Of a stretch of 64,000 nucleotides of DNA, positions 8,995-15,976 are shown in pieces (positions within the stretch are counted from its first letter, which is position 1; each line of letters opens with the position of its first letter). Position numbers and translations under genes: made by a program. The DNA comes from Candidatus Competibacteraceae bacterium (lineage in GTDB: Bacteria > Pseudomonadota > Gammaproteobacteria > Competibacterales > Competibacteraceae). The DNA is taken from assembly GCA_016699715.1 (NCBI GenBank), contig CP065007.1:496001-560000 (forward strand), read 5' to 3'. The notes under the pieces are model-generated. The model did not search any database and was not told the DNA's origin. It was given only the letters and a program-made list of their open reading frames with translations.

Positions 8995-9061
8995 CCTCTT
9001 GTACAAAACCGGTAACCGAATTGACTTATTCTTCAAAAGATGAATTCAGGAGAGCGCCGCG

Positions 9062-9499
9062 ATGACAACCGCTGCTCACCACGACCACGATTTCTACTCC
9101 TGGGCCATGCAGACCGCGCAACTGGTACGGGAGGGCCGGCTGGCGGAGATCGATTGCGAGTATGTCGCCGAGGAACTGGAAGACATGGGGGCGGCCAAGG
9201 AACGAGAGTTGGAGAGTCGCTTAGGCGTGTTGATGGCGCATTTGCTGAAGTGGATTTTCCAACCGGAACGGCGCGGCAATAGCTGGATCGCCACCATCAA
9301 GGAACAGCGGCAGCGGATCGTTCGTTTGCTACGAAAAAATCCGGGTCTGAAATCTTGCTTGGATGAGGCGTTTGTGAATGGTTATTCGGATGCGCGCTTG
9401 ATTGCTGTCCGAGAAACGAATTTACCGGAGCGGACCTTTCCGGAAACCGCGCCATTCGCGCTGGGACAGGTTTTAGATGATGCGTATTGGCCCGGGTAG
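9062..9499 (+). CDS. DUF29 family protein (copy 1)
   Basis: A 145-residue DUF29 protein. It shows the typical pattern DFYSWAMQTAQLVREGR, IDCEYVAEELEDMG, then LESRLGVLMAHLLKW and SWIATIKEQRQRI. It is helical and of unknown function; the family is common in cyanobacteria and proteobacteria, often in several copies near mobile elements. AGGAGA lies 9 bp before the ATG. A second copy at 11169 shares the same architecture, and a DUF433 remnant and an IS630 element lie between the two. Confidence 0.88.
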   Translation: MTTAAHHDHDFYSWAMQTAQLVREGRLAEIDCEYVAEELEDMGAAKERELESRLGVLMAHLLKWIFQPERRGNSWIATIKEQRQRIVRLLRKNPGLKSCLDEAFVNGYSDARLIAVRETNLPERTFPETAPFALGQVLDDAYWPG

Positions 9500-9571
9500 G
9501 AACAGTGGGATCAGTGCGGTGTAACTGATTTACCCGCCAGCGCGGGCGTTTCTGGATGAATGGGAGCTATT

Positions 9572-9739
9572 ATGTTTTCTGATCGACTGCATCGTATTAC
9601 TATCGAGCCGGGCAAGTGTGGCGGTCAGCCTTGCATTCGCGGCAAGCGGATACGGGTCACGGATATTCTGGAGTTATACTTTAAATTAAGTCAAAATTTA
9701 CTTTATGGTTGTTTTGTTTTACGGTGTTCCGAGGGTTAA
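9572..9739 (+). pseudogene. DUF433 antitoxin-like gene truncated by IS630
   Basis: The first 35 codons encode a typical DUF433 start (HRITIEPGKCGGQPCIRGKR then VTDILE). The family is about 70-80 residues long and is frequently an antitoxin-like partner of PIN-type toxins. At 9677-9678 the frame runs into the left end of an IS630 element and stops at 9737. Joining the sequence across the element gives only about 15 further codons before a stop at 10878, and these do not look like DUF433, so the gene was probably already damaged or truncated. Confidence 0.75.
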
Positions 9740-9772
9740 TCGGATGGCCTGAAAGAGGCTGGAGCGCGCACC

Positions 9773-10336
9773 ATGATTCGACTGGTTTTCTCTAATGAGA
9801 CGCGGGAACGCCTGCGTCACGAACGGCTCCATCATCCACATCCTCGGGTGCGGCAACGGTTGGAAGCGCTCTATCTCAAGAGCGAGGGCTGGTCGCATCA
9901 GGCGATTTGCGCGAGTCTGGGGATCACCAAGCCGACTCTGATTGGCTACCTGCGGTTGTTTCAAGACGGGGGCTGGGCGGCGCTGACGACCTGCCGGTTC
10001 CGCCAGGCCCGCAGCGCGCTGGCGCCGTATGAAGGGGTGATCGTGGCGGCGTTCGCGCGGCGCCCGCCGGCAACCCTGGTCGAGGCCCGTGCCCGCATCG
10101 CCGAACTGACCGGGATCGAGCGCAGTCCCGCCCAAGTGGGCAAGGTGCTCAAACAGTTTGGACTGCGACGGCGCAAGAGCGGGGCGATCCCGGGACCGGC
10201 GCCGACGGCGGAACGCCGGGCGGAACAGGCCCGCTTCGAAGCCGAGGCGCTGACCCCGCGGCTGGAAGAGGCGCAAGCCGGACGGCGCGAAGTTTTTTTT
10301 TGGACGCCGCCCACTTCGTCCACGGGCTGTTCCTGA
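9773..10336 (+). CDS. IS630 transposase, N-terminal frame (OrfA)
   Basis: The 187-codon frame encodes the helix-turn-helix DNA-binding half of an IS630 transposase (RVRQRLEALYLKSEGWSHQ, ICASLGITKPTLIGYL, then a second HTH-like region and VGKVLKQFGLRRRKSGA). It reaches a run of nine T at 10293-10301 (GTTTTTTTTTGG), after which this frame loses similarity to the family. A -1 slip on the T run would join it to the downstream frame carrying the catalytic Asp. Such frameshifting is known in IS elements, and the alternative is a simple indel. Confidence 0.82.
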   Translation: MIRLVFSNETRERLRHERLHHPHPRVRQRLEALYLKSEGWSHQAICASLGITKPTLIGYLRLFQDGGWAALTTCRFRQARSALAPYEGVIVAAFARRPPATLVEARARIAELTGIERSPAQVGKVLKQFGLRRRKSGAIPGPAPTAERRAEQARFEAEALTPRLEEAQAGRREVFFWTPPTSSTGCS

Positions 10337-10827
10337 GTTGGGTCTGGTGCCTGGCGCGCTGCTGGCAGCCGACGCCCAGTGGCCGGCATCGGCTCAGCGT
10401 GCTGGGGGCGTTGAACGCGGTGACCCATCAACTGATCACCGTCACCACGGACGCCTATATCAACAGCCAGCACGTCGGCCGGATGCTGTACAAACGGGCG
10501 GCGCTGGGCTTGACGGTGCCGATCACGGTGGTGCTGGACAATGCCCGCTACCCGCGCTGTCGGCTGGTTCAGGACACCGCCGCCGCCTTGAACATCGAAC
10601 TGCTGTTTCTCCCGGCCTATTCGCCCCAATTCAACCTGATCGAACGGTTCTGGAAGTGGGTGAAAAAATGCGGCTTGCACGCCCGCTATTATCCCACTTT
10701 TCAGGACTTCAAAAAATCCATCCTCCACTTCATTGAAACCGCACATGTTGAGAAGAAAGACATGCTGAAATCATTACTCACTTTCAATTTCCAATCCTTC
10801 AAAGAAGTTAAAATTGGAATTAGCTAA
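10300..10827 (+). CDS. IS630 transposase, catalytic frame (OrfB)
   Basis: This 175-codon frame starts at a TTG inside the T9 run and is most likely expressed by -1 frameshifting from OrfA. It carries the DDE triad: Asp in LDAAHF, Asp in VVLDNARYP and Glu in FNLIERFWKWVKK. All three are intact, so the element could still be active if the frameshift works. The C-terminal codons are AT-rich compared with the rest. Confidence 0.85.
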   Translation: MDAAHFVHGLFLSWVWCLARCWQPTPSGRHRLSVLGALNAVTHQLITVTTDAYINSQHVGRMLYKRAALGLTVPITVVLDNARYPRCRLVQDTAAALNIELLFLPAYSPQFNLIERFWKWVKKCGLHARYYPTFQDFKKSILHFIETAHVEKKDMLKSLLTFNFQSFKEVKIGIS

Positions 10828-11168
10828 AGTATTATAGTTATGATAACAGCAACCTCGCAATCCTACTGCCCTCAAAATAGCTGTTATTTTTTATCTTAAT
10901 TTTCAGTAAGTTATTTTTGTCTTGTACAATGGTTTTAAATAGAAATTATGTTTGATTTTATTGAATTTTATCGACTTGTAGGTAATCGGATGGGTGCGAA
11001 CCCCCTCAGTCTGCCGCGTTTCATACGGGCTACATGTCGCCATGTTCCATCGTTATGGACATGGCGGCGCTGATCTTGTATCGGCGAAACTGCGTGGTGG
11101 GCGGAAGTGATTTATTCATGGTCACGTTGAACCAGTCCCTCTCCTTGGGTGATTTCGAGGTTGTTTGC

Positions 11169-11603
11169 ATGCCCGAGCATCATTACAAAACTGACTTTTT
11201 CGCATGGACTCGGGAGCAATCCGCCTTGATCCGGGCCAAGAGGTGGTCGGAGATTGATGTTGAGCACTTGGCGGAAGAAATCGAGGATATGGGGAAAAGC
11301 GAGAGGAGATCCTTGGAAAGCCGTCTGGAAGTCTTGTTGATGCATTTACTGAAATGGCAGATACAGAAAGATCGGCGTTCCAATAGTTGGCGGAGAACCA
11401 TCAAAGACCAGCGCAGAAGGTTGGAGAAGCTTGTAAGCGAGAACCCAAGTCTAAAAGCGGAGTTGCTTGAGTTTGTCGAGGATGTCTATCCATCCGCGAT
11501 AGTCGCCGCAGCCAACGAAACCGGCTTGGATGATGAAAGTTTCCCCGCTGACTGCCCGTATTCCGTTGGGCAAATACTCGATTCCGATTTCTTGCCCGAC
11601 TGA
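11169..11603 (+). CDS. DUF29 family protein (copy 2)
   Basis: The open frame runs upstream to 11034, but the ATG at 11169 gives a 144-residue protein that matches the first DUF29 copy end to end: DFFAWTREQSALIRAKR, IDVEHLAEEIEDMG, LESRLEVLLMHLLKW, NSWRRTIKDQRRR. The two are clearly paralogous but well diverged. Function unknown. Confidence 0.85.
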   Translation: MPEHHYKTDFFAWTREQSALIRAKRWSEIDVEHLAEEIEDMGKSERRSLESRLEVLLMHLLKWQIQKDRRSNSWRRTIKDQRRRLEKLVSENPSLKAELLEFVEDVYPSAIVAAANETGLDDESFPADCPYSVGQILDSDFLPD

Positions 11604-11671
11604 TCCAGTATGGGTCTTTTTCTCGTTCCCACCTATCAAGAAACCAGAAACTGGAAAATGAGCAATACGTC

Positions 11672-12793
11672 ATGCTGAACGAACATCTGGGCTACGTCGC
11701 CGACCGCACTCGACTCGAACAGTTCAGGGTCGCCGTTGCCCAGGTGCTGGAGCCTGGTGATTGTGTCGCGGACTTGGGCTGCGGTTCCGGTATTCTCGGG
11801 TTGCTGTGCCTGCAGGTGGGTGCAGGCCGAGTGTTCGGTATCGACTCGACCGCCATGCTGGAGGTGGCCCGCGAGACTTTTTCGCGTGCCGGCTGGGCCG
11901 AGCATACAACCTTCATCCAGGGTCATTCCCATCGCGTCGAACTCCCCGAGCCGGTCGATCTGGTGATCTGCGATCACGTCGGCTATTTCGGATTCGATTA
12001 CGGCATCGTGCATACACTGCAAGATGCGCGGCGGCGATTCCTCAAGCCCGGCGGGCGCCTGGTTCCCGCCAGGATCCGGTTGCAGATCGGCGCGATCGAG
12101 TCCGAAATAGCGCGCGACAAGGCCGAGGGCTGGCGGGCGGAGGGCGTGCCGGTGGAATTTCACTGGTTGCGTCACCATGCCGTCAACGCCAAACAGGAAG
12201 TCGCACTGCCGTGCGAAGCCGTGTTGGGCGCACCCGCCACATTGGGCGACATCGACTTGCGTGTGGATAACCCGGACTTCTTCTCCTGGACGGTGGAGTT
12301 GCGCATTGAGCACGATGGCATGATGCACGGCTTGGCCGGCTGGTTCGAGTGCGAGTTGGCGGAGGGCGTATGGATGACCAACTCACCGCTGTCGGATCGG
12401 CGGATCAATCGCCCACAGGTTTTTCTGCCCATCGATGAGGTGGTCTCGGTGAAAGCCGGGGATTGGGTTAAGGCCAGAATCATGGCGCGGCCGGCCGACA
12501 ACCTGATCGCTTGGGTCGTGGAGTTTCCCGCCTCCGGTCAGCGCTTCAGTCACTCCACTTGGCAAGGAATGTTGCTAGCGCCGGAGGATCTGATGCGTGC
12601 CAATCCGACCCGCGTGCCGCAATTGAGCCGCGAAGGACAAGCGCGACTCACCGTGCTCGGTTATTGCGACGGCCGACGCACGGCCCGGCAGATCGAACAG
12701 GCCGTGTTGCGCGACCATCCGGATCTATTCCCCTCCTCAGAGGAAATCTCCCGCTTCGTGGCGCAGGTGCTGGGTAGGGATACCGAATCGTGA
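11672..12793 (+). CDS. PRMT-like SAM methyltransferase with PqqD-like C-terminal domain
   Basis: A 373-residue protein. Residues 1-300 resemble protein arginine methyltransferases: a post-I SAM-binding motif (VADLGCGSGILGLL, about 33-46), GIDST at the end of strand 2, and an ICDHVGYFGFD segment where true PRMTs have the double-E loop. Here the two Glu are replaced by Asp/Phe-type residues, so arginine methylation is doubtful. A beta-barrel-like region follows. The last 60 residues (LTVLGYCDGRRTARQIEQAV onward) look like a PqqD/RRE winged-helix module that binds RiPP leader peptides. Its stop overlaps the start of the HPr-kinase-like gene (GTGA), so the two are coupled. A possible role is peptide-directed modification. 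Confidence 0.75.
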   Translation: MLNEHLGYVADRTRLEQFRVAVAQVLEPGDCVADLGCGSGILGLLCLQVGAGRVFGIDSTAMLEVARETFSRAGWAEHTTFIQGHSHRVELPEPVDLVICDHVGYFGFDYGIVHTLQDARRRFLKPGGRLVPARIRLQIGAIESEIARDKAEGWRAEGVPVEFHWLRHHAVNAKQEVALPCEAVLGAPATLGDIDLRVDNPDFFSWTVELRIEHDGMMHGLAGWFECELAEGVWMTNSPLSDRRINRPQVFLPIDEVVSVKAGDWVKARIMARPADNLIAWVVEFPASGQRFSHSTWQGMLLAPEDLMRANPTRVPQLSREGQARLTVLGYCDGRRTARQIEQAVLRDHPDLFPSSEEISRFVAQVLGRDTES

Positions 12794-13653
12794 TCGATTT
12801 CAGCTTGCTGGCCGCGCGGGTACAGGCTCCCGTGGCGGTCGAGCCCTTCCACACCTGGATCTTCCCCGACGGCACGCTGTGGACGGCGTTTTATCGGACG
12901 CACGGTGGCTATCTGCTGCGCTTTCCCGATCTGGCGGATTTTCAGGTTTCGGCGGACGGGTTCAATATCACCGGTGTTCCCGTGCCCGAGGTCTCGGAAG
13001 CCACGGTGCAGCATCTCTACCTGAACCAGGTATTGCCACTGGCCCTGAGCAAGCAGGGCAAGCTGGTGTTTCACGCCAGCGCCGTCGAGGTTGGTGATTG
13101 CGCGATCGCCTTCGTCGCCGACTCGGGTCGGGGCAAGTCCACACTGGCGGCCAGTTTCGCGGTCAGTGGATTTCGCTTCCTGACCGATCACGGCCTGGTG
13201 GTGGAGCCAACGGCTGACGGCCACCGGATTTTGCCCAGTCATCCCTCCATCCGCTTGTGGGCGGACAGCGAAGAGGCACTCATCGTGCCGGGTAGCAAGA
13301 CGGCGCCCGCCCTGTCGTTCACCGCCAAGTCACGCTTTCTGGCCGGCGAGAACATCCGCTTTTGCGAACAGCCCCGCCCTTTACGCCGTGTGTATTTTCT
13401 GGGCGACGGCAGCACCACGATGCTGGAATTTCAGCGCCTGAGCGCGGCCGAGGCCCTGATGGAATGGGTCAAGCACTCCTTCCTGCTCGACGTGGAAGAA
13501 AAGCCCAGGCTCGCCTCCCATTTTGACCAAGTAGCCAAACTGGCGAACCAGCCGATTCATTACCGCCTCGATTACCCAAGGCGTTTCGAGGACTTGGCGC
13601 GTGTCCGGGAGGCTATTGTGGAACACGCGCGCCATGCAGGTGATCGCGTATGA
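12790..13653 (+). CDS. HPr-kinase-like protein of RiPP/lasso clusters
   Basis: A 287-residue protein with a GTG start overlapping the previous stop. The C-terminal two-thirds has the HprK-type P-loop AFVADSGRGKSTLAA (about residues 107-121) preceded by LVFHASAVEVG, the usual entry to this domain. The N-terminal 90 residues form a separate domain. Relatives are found in lasso-peptide and PqqD-linked clusters, where some phosphorylate the precursor peptide C-terminus. True HPr regulation is unlikely, since no PTS genes are nearby. It ends in an ATGA that begins a 30-codon ORF. Confidence 0.8.
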   Translation: MIDFSLLAARVQAPVAVEPFHTWIFPDGTLWTAFYRTHGGYLLRFPDLADFQVSADGFNITGVPVPEVSEATVQHLYLNQVLPLALSKQGKLVFHASAVEVGDCAIAFVADSGRGKSTLAASFAVSGFRFLTDHGLVVEPTADGHRILPSHPSIRLWADSEEALIVPGSKTAPALSFTAKSRFLAGENIRFCEQPRPLRRVYFLGDGSTTMLEFQRLSAAEALMEWVKHSFLLDVEEKPRLASHFDQVAKLANQPIHYRLDYPRRFEDLARVREAIVEHARHAGDRV

Positions 13654-13742
13654 TTTCCCTGGTATATGACCATGCGGCAAGCATGGAGAATGATATACGC
13701 TACGTGTTCCATGAAGGGCCGTGCCTATTTTCCGGAGGTTGA
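13650..13742 (+). CDS. Candidate 30-residue peptide coupled to the HPr-kinase-like gene
   Basis: An ATG at 13650 overlaps the TGA of the kinase gene (ATGA) and opens a 30-codon frame that stops at 13740-13742, two bases before the Uma2 start. The peptide ends in GPCLFSGG. Position and coupling fit a small product of the modification cluster, perhaps a precursor. No leader/core pattern typical of lasso peptides is evident, however, and a frame this short can occur by chance. Confidence 0.3.
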   Translation: MISLVYDHAASMENDIRYVFHEGPCLFSGG

Positions 13743-13743
13743 C

Positions 13744-14343
13744 ATGACGAACCCGGCCATCCAAACCGCTTTCGATGCTGAAACCTATCTGGCTTGGGAA
13801 GAGCGGCAAGTGGAAAAGCACGAGTATATTGCCGGCGAAGTATTCGCCATGGCGGGTGCGCGGCGCGAACATGTGGTGGTGTCCCTGAATCTAGCCGCCG
13901 CTTTCAAGCAACGGCTGCGCGGCGGACCCTGTCAGGCGTATGTCGCCGATTTGAAATTGCGGGTGGAAGCGGCGGATGCCTTTTTCTACCCGGATGTCGT
14001 GGTGTCCTGCGATCCGCGCGATCACTTGGCGGGTCAGTTCATCGCCCATCCGGCCTTGATCGTGGAAGTGCTGTCGGAGTCCACCGCCGCCTTCGACCGC
14101 GGCAACAAGTTCGCGGCTTACCGCTCGCTGCCGTCCTTACGGGAATACGTGCTGGTGGATATCGAAGCGCGCCGCCTGGAAGCATTTCGGCGCACTCCGG
14201 AAAACGATTGGTTGTTTCATGAGTCTCTTGCCGATTGCGGGGAATGCTTTTTCCCGGCGTTGAACGTCTCGATTCCGTTCGAGGAGATCTTTGAAAACGT
14301 CGTTCCTCAATCAGGAGAGAATGACACTTCCGCCACCGAATAA
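13744..14343 (+). CDS. Uma2-family (DUF820) putative restriction-endonuclease-fold protein
   Basis: The start at 13744 is chosen because GGAGG stands 5 bp upstream; the frame extends further but without a site. The protein has 199 residues with the Uma2 pattern: YLAWEERQVEKHEYIAGEV, AYVADLKLRVEA, FFYPDVVVSCDP, ALIVEVLSEST and REYVLVDIEARR. Asp, Glu and Lys-type catalytic positions of the PD-(D/E)XK fold are present (PDVVV, VEVLS). The family is abundant and mobile, and its biological role is unclear. It sits between the HPr-kinase-like and PqqD genes and is probably an insertion into the cassette. Confidence 0.85.
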   Translation: MTNPAIQTAFDAETYLAWEERQVEKHEYIAGEVFAMAGARREHVVVSLNLAAAFKQRLRGGPCQAYVADLKLRVEAADAFFYPDVVVSCDPRDHLAGQFIAHPALIVEVLSESTAAFDRGNKFAAYRSLPSLREYVLVDIEARRLEAFRRTPENDWLFHESLADCGECFFPALNVSIPFEEIFENVVPQSGENDTSATE

Positions 14344-14373
14344 TGAAAGCTAACCACAGTGGGAAGCCGCTTA

Positions 14374-14649
14374 ATGTTGACCCGCGACGCTCGTTTGAAA
14401 ATTCCCGATCAGGTGGTCACTCGTCAAGTGAGTGATGAGACCGTCCTCCTCAATCTCGAATCCGGGACCTACTTCGGCCTCGATCCGGTGGGCAGCCGCT
14501 TCCTCGAACTGCTCGAAGCGGAAGGTACACTCGCGGCGGTTGTCGCCCGGATGCTGGAGGAGTTCGATGTGCCCGAAACCCAATTGGAGGCCGACCTGAT
14601 GCAGCTCGCGGACGAGATGCTCGTTAGCGGTTTGCTTGTGGCGGCATAG
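14374..14649 (+). CDS. PqqD-family peptide-binding protein (RRE, lasso B1-like)
   Basis: ATG at 14374, preceded by GGGAAG, gives 91 residues. The pattern DETVLLNLESGTYFGLDPVGSRFLELL is the classic PqqD winged-helix core, followed by the helical half (VARMLEEFDV, LEADLMQLADEMLVSGLL). Stand-alone PqqD/RRE proteins deliver a RiPP precursor by binding its leader. With the McjB-like protease at 8533 it would make a split B1/B2 pair. Confidence 0.88.
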   Translation: MLTRDARLKIPDQVVTRQVSDETVLLNLESGTYFGLDPVGSRFLELLEAEGTLAAVVARMLEEFDVPETQLEADLMQLADEMLVSGLLVAA

Positions 14650-14699
14650 CGATCGGAATCGGCGAGTAGTTCGCCAGTATTACCGGTGAGAGGATTGAG

Positions 14700-15944
14700 T
14701 TGGAAAACCAGACGCGCGCAACCCTATTGGCCTGCCTGCACCAAGATAAAAGCCGGCTCGATTCGGCCGCTTTGTCGGTTTTGACCGACGAAGGATGGAC
14801 AGCTCTGGTCGAGATGGCGACCCGGCACGGTGTGGCGCCCCTGCTGTATCAGCGGTTGAAGGTTCCCACTCTGGCCGGGTGTGTGCCGGACGACGTGCGG
14901 GAACGACTGCGCGGTTTGTATCTCAATACCGCAGCCCGCAATCTGCGTCTTTACGAGGAACTGCGGCCGCTGTTGCTGGCGCTGCATGAGGTTGGGATTC
15001 CAGTGCTGGTCCTAAAAGGCGCGTACCTGGCCGAAAACGTCTACCGGAATATCGCGCTGCGGCCGATGAGCGACATCGACCTGCTGGTCCCCGCAAGCCA
15101 AGCGCGGGAGGCGTGGCGGGTGGTGAAGGAACTGGGCTATCGGCTGATTTATCCCGCGACCGAGACTCTGATTCCATCATTCGGCAAGGATTTCGTTTGC
15201 CAGAAGCCGGGTGGCTTCGCGCCGGTGGAAGTGCATTGGGCCATCAGGCTTGCCGCGGGAAAGGATGGCATGGATAGCGAGGAATTGTGGCAAAACGCCC
15301 GGGCGGTTCGTATCGCCGAGGTCGATGCCGCAACGCTATCAGTGGAAGATTTCCTGCTGCATCTTTGCCTGCACGCTTCCTACCAGCACGAATTCGATTT
15401 CGGGTTGCGGGCACTGTGCGACATCGCGGTTTTCATCGAACGGTTCGCGCTGGAGATCGACTGGCCGACGCTGTGTACGCGGGTTTCGCGCCACCGCTGG
15501 CGCAAGGGCGTCTATTTGATCCTTTATCTGGCCAGCGCCCGGATTGGCGCCGCCGTACCGGCGGAAGTCCTGACCGCGTTGGAGCCAGCCGATTTGTCAG
15601 CCGGGGTGATCGAGCAGGTGGAACGGCGGCTGTTCGACGCGGGCACCGAGACGGTGGCGATGACCGCGAACACAATCAACTTTTTCAAGCCGGGGCGGCT
15701 TGCTGATCGGGCAGCGGTCTTGTGGCGGCGGTTGTTCCCCAGCCGGGAAGAAATGACCTATATGTATCCGATCCCCCCAGGATCATGGGTGCTGTATGGA
15801 TATTATCTGGTGCGGGTGAGGGATTTGATGCGGCGCCATGGGTCGGTGGCGAGGCGGCTGTGGCGCGGCGACCGGGAACTGGCCGAAACCGTGCGCCAGC
15901 GCGATGCGTTGCGGGAATGGTTGTTTAAACCGGATGCCCAGTAA
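14700..15944 (+). CDS. Nucleotidyltransferase-fold protein (NTP_transf_5 type) of RiPP clusters
   Basis: The start is a TTG at 14700 with GAGAGGA 6 bp upstream; no better ATG exists before the conserved region. The 414 residues contain a KGAYLAENVYRN segment and PMSDIDLLVPAS, the G-S-x-x-D-x-D-like metal-binding motif of the family (here M-S-D-I-D), then EVHWAI and DFLLHLCLHAS. Relatives occur next to PqqD, HPr-kinase-like and lasso B proteins. Transfer of NMP to a peptide or to another partner is possible, but no activity is established from sequence. Confidence 0.8.
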   Translation: MENQTRATLLACLHQDKSRLDSAALSVLTDEGWTALVEMATRHGVAPLLYQRLKVPTLAGCVPDDVRERLRGLYLNTAARNLRLYEELRPLLLALHEVGIPVLVLKGAYLAENVYRNIALRPMSDIDLLVPASQAREAWRVVKELGYRLIYPATETLIPSFGKDFVCQKPGGFAPVEVHWAIRLAAGKDGMDSEELWQNARAVRIAEVDAATLSVEDFLLHLCLHASYQHEFDFGLRALCDIAVFIERFALEIDWPTLCTRVSRHRWRKGVYLILYLASARIGAAVPAEVLTALEPADLSAGVIEQVERRLFDAGTETVAMTANTINFFKPGRLADRAAVLWRRLFPSREEMTYMYPIPPGSWVLYGYYLVRVRDLMRRHGSVARRLWRGDRELAETVRQRDALREWLFKPDAQ

Positions 15945-15976
15945 CAGCAACAAACACGGTCTTGACGACTGAAGGC

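Larger units (their letters stand above)
9679..10829 (+). mobile_element. IS630-family insertion sequence
   Basis: The element is bounded by imperfect inverted ends (CTTTAAATTAAG on the left, and CTTTAGCTAATTCC when the right end is reverse-complemented). It is flanked on both sides by TA (9677-9678 and 10830-10831), the TA duplication expected of IS630/Tc1-type elements. It carries a transposase split over two overlapping frames and sits inside a DUF433-like gene. Confidence 0.85.

Noticed and set aside
10842..10900. Possible terminator from ATAACAGC and GCTGTTAT after IS630
   Set aside because: The loop is close to 30 bases, so a functional Rho-independent terminator is doubtful.
11610..11678. 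22-codon ORF overlapping the start of the PRMT-like gene
   Set aside because: No ribosome-binding site, no conserved pattern; overlap with the next start is likely chance.
14359..14373. GTG start for the PqqD gene at 14359
   Set aside because: The ATG at 14374 has the better-spaced GGGAAG and matches the usual PqqD length.
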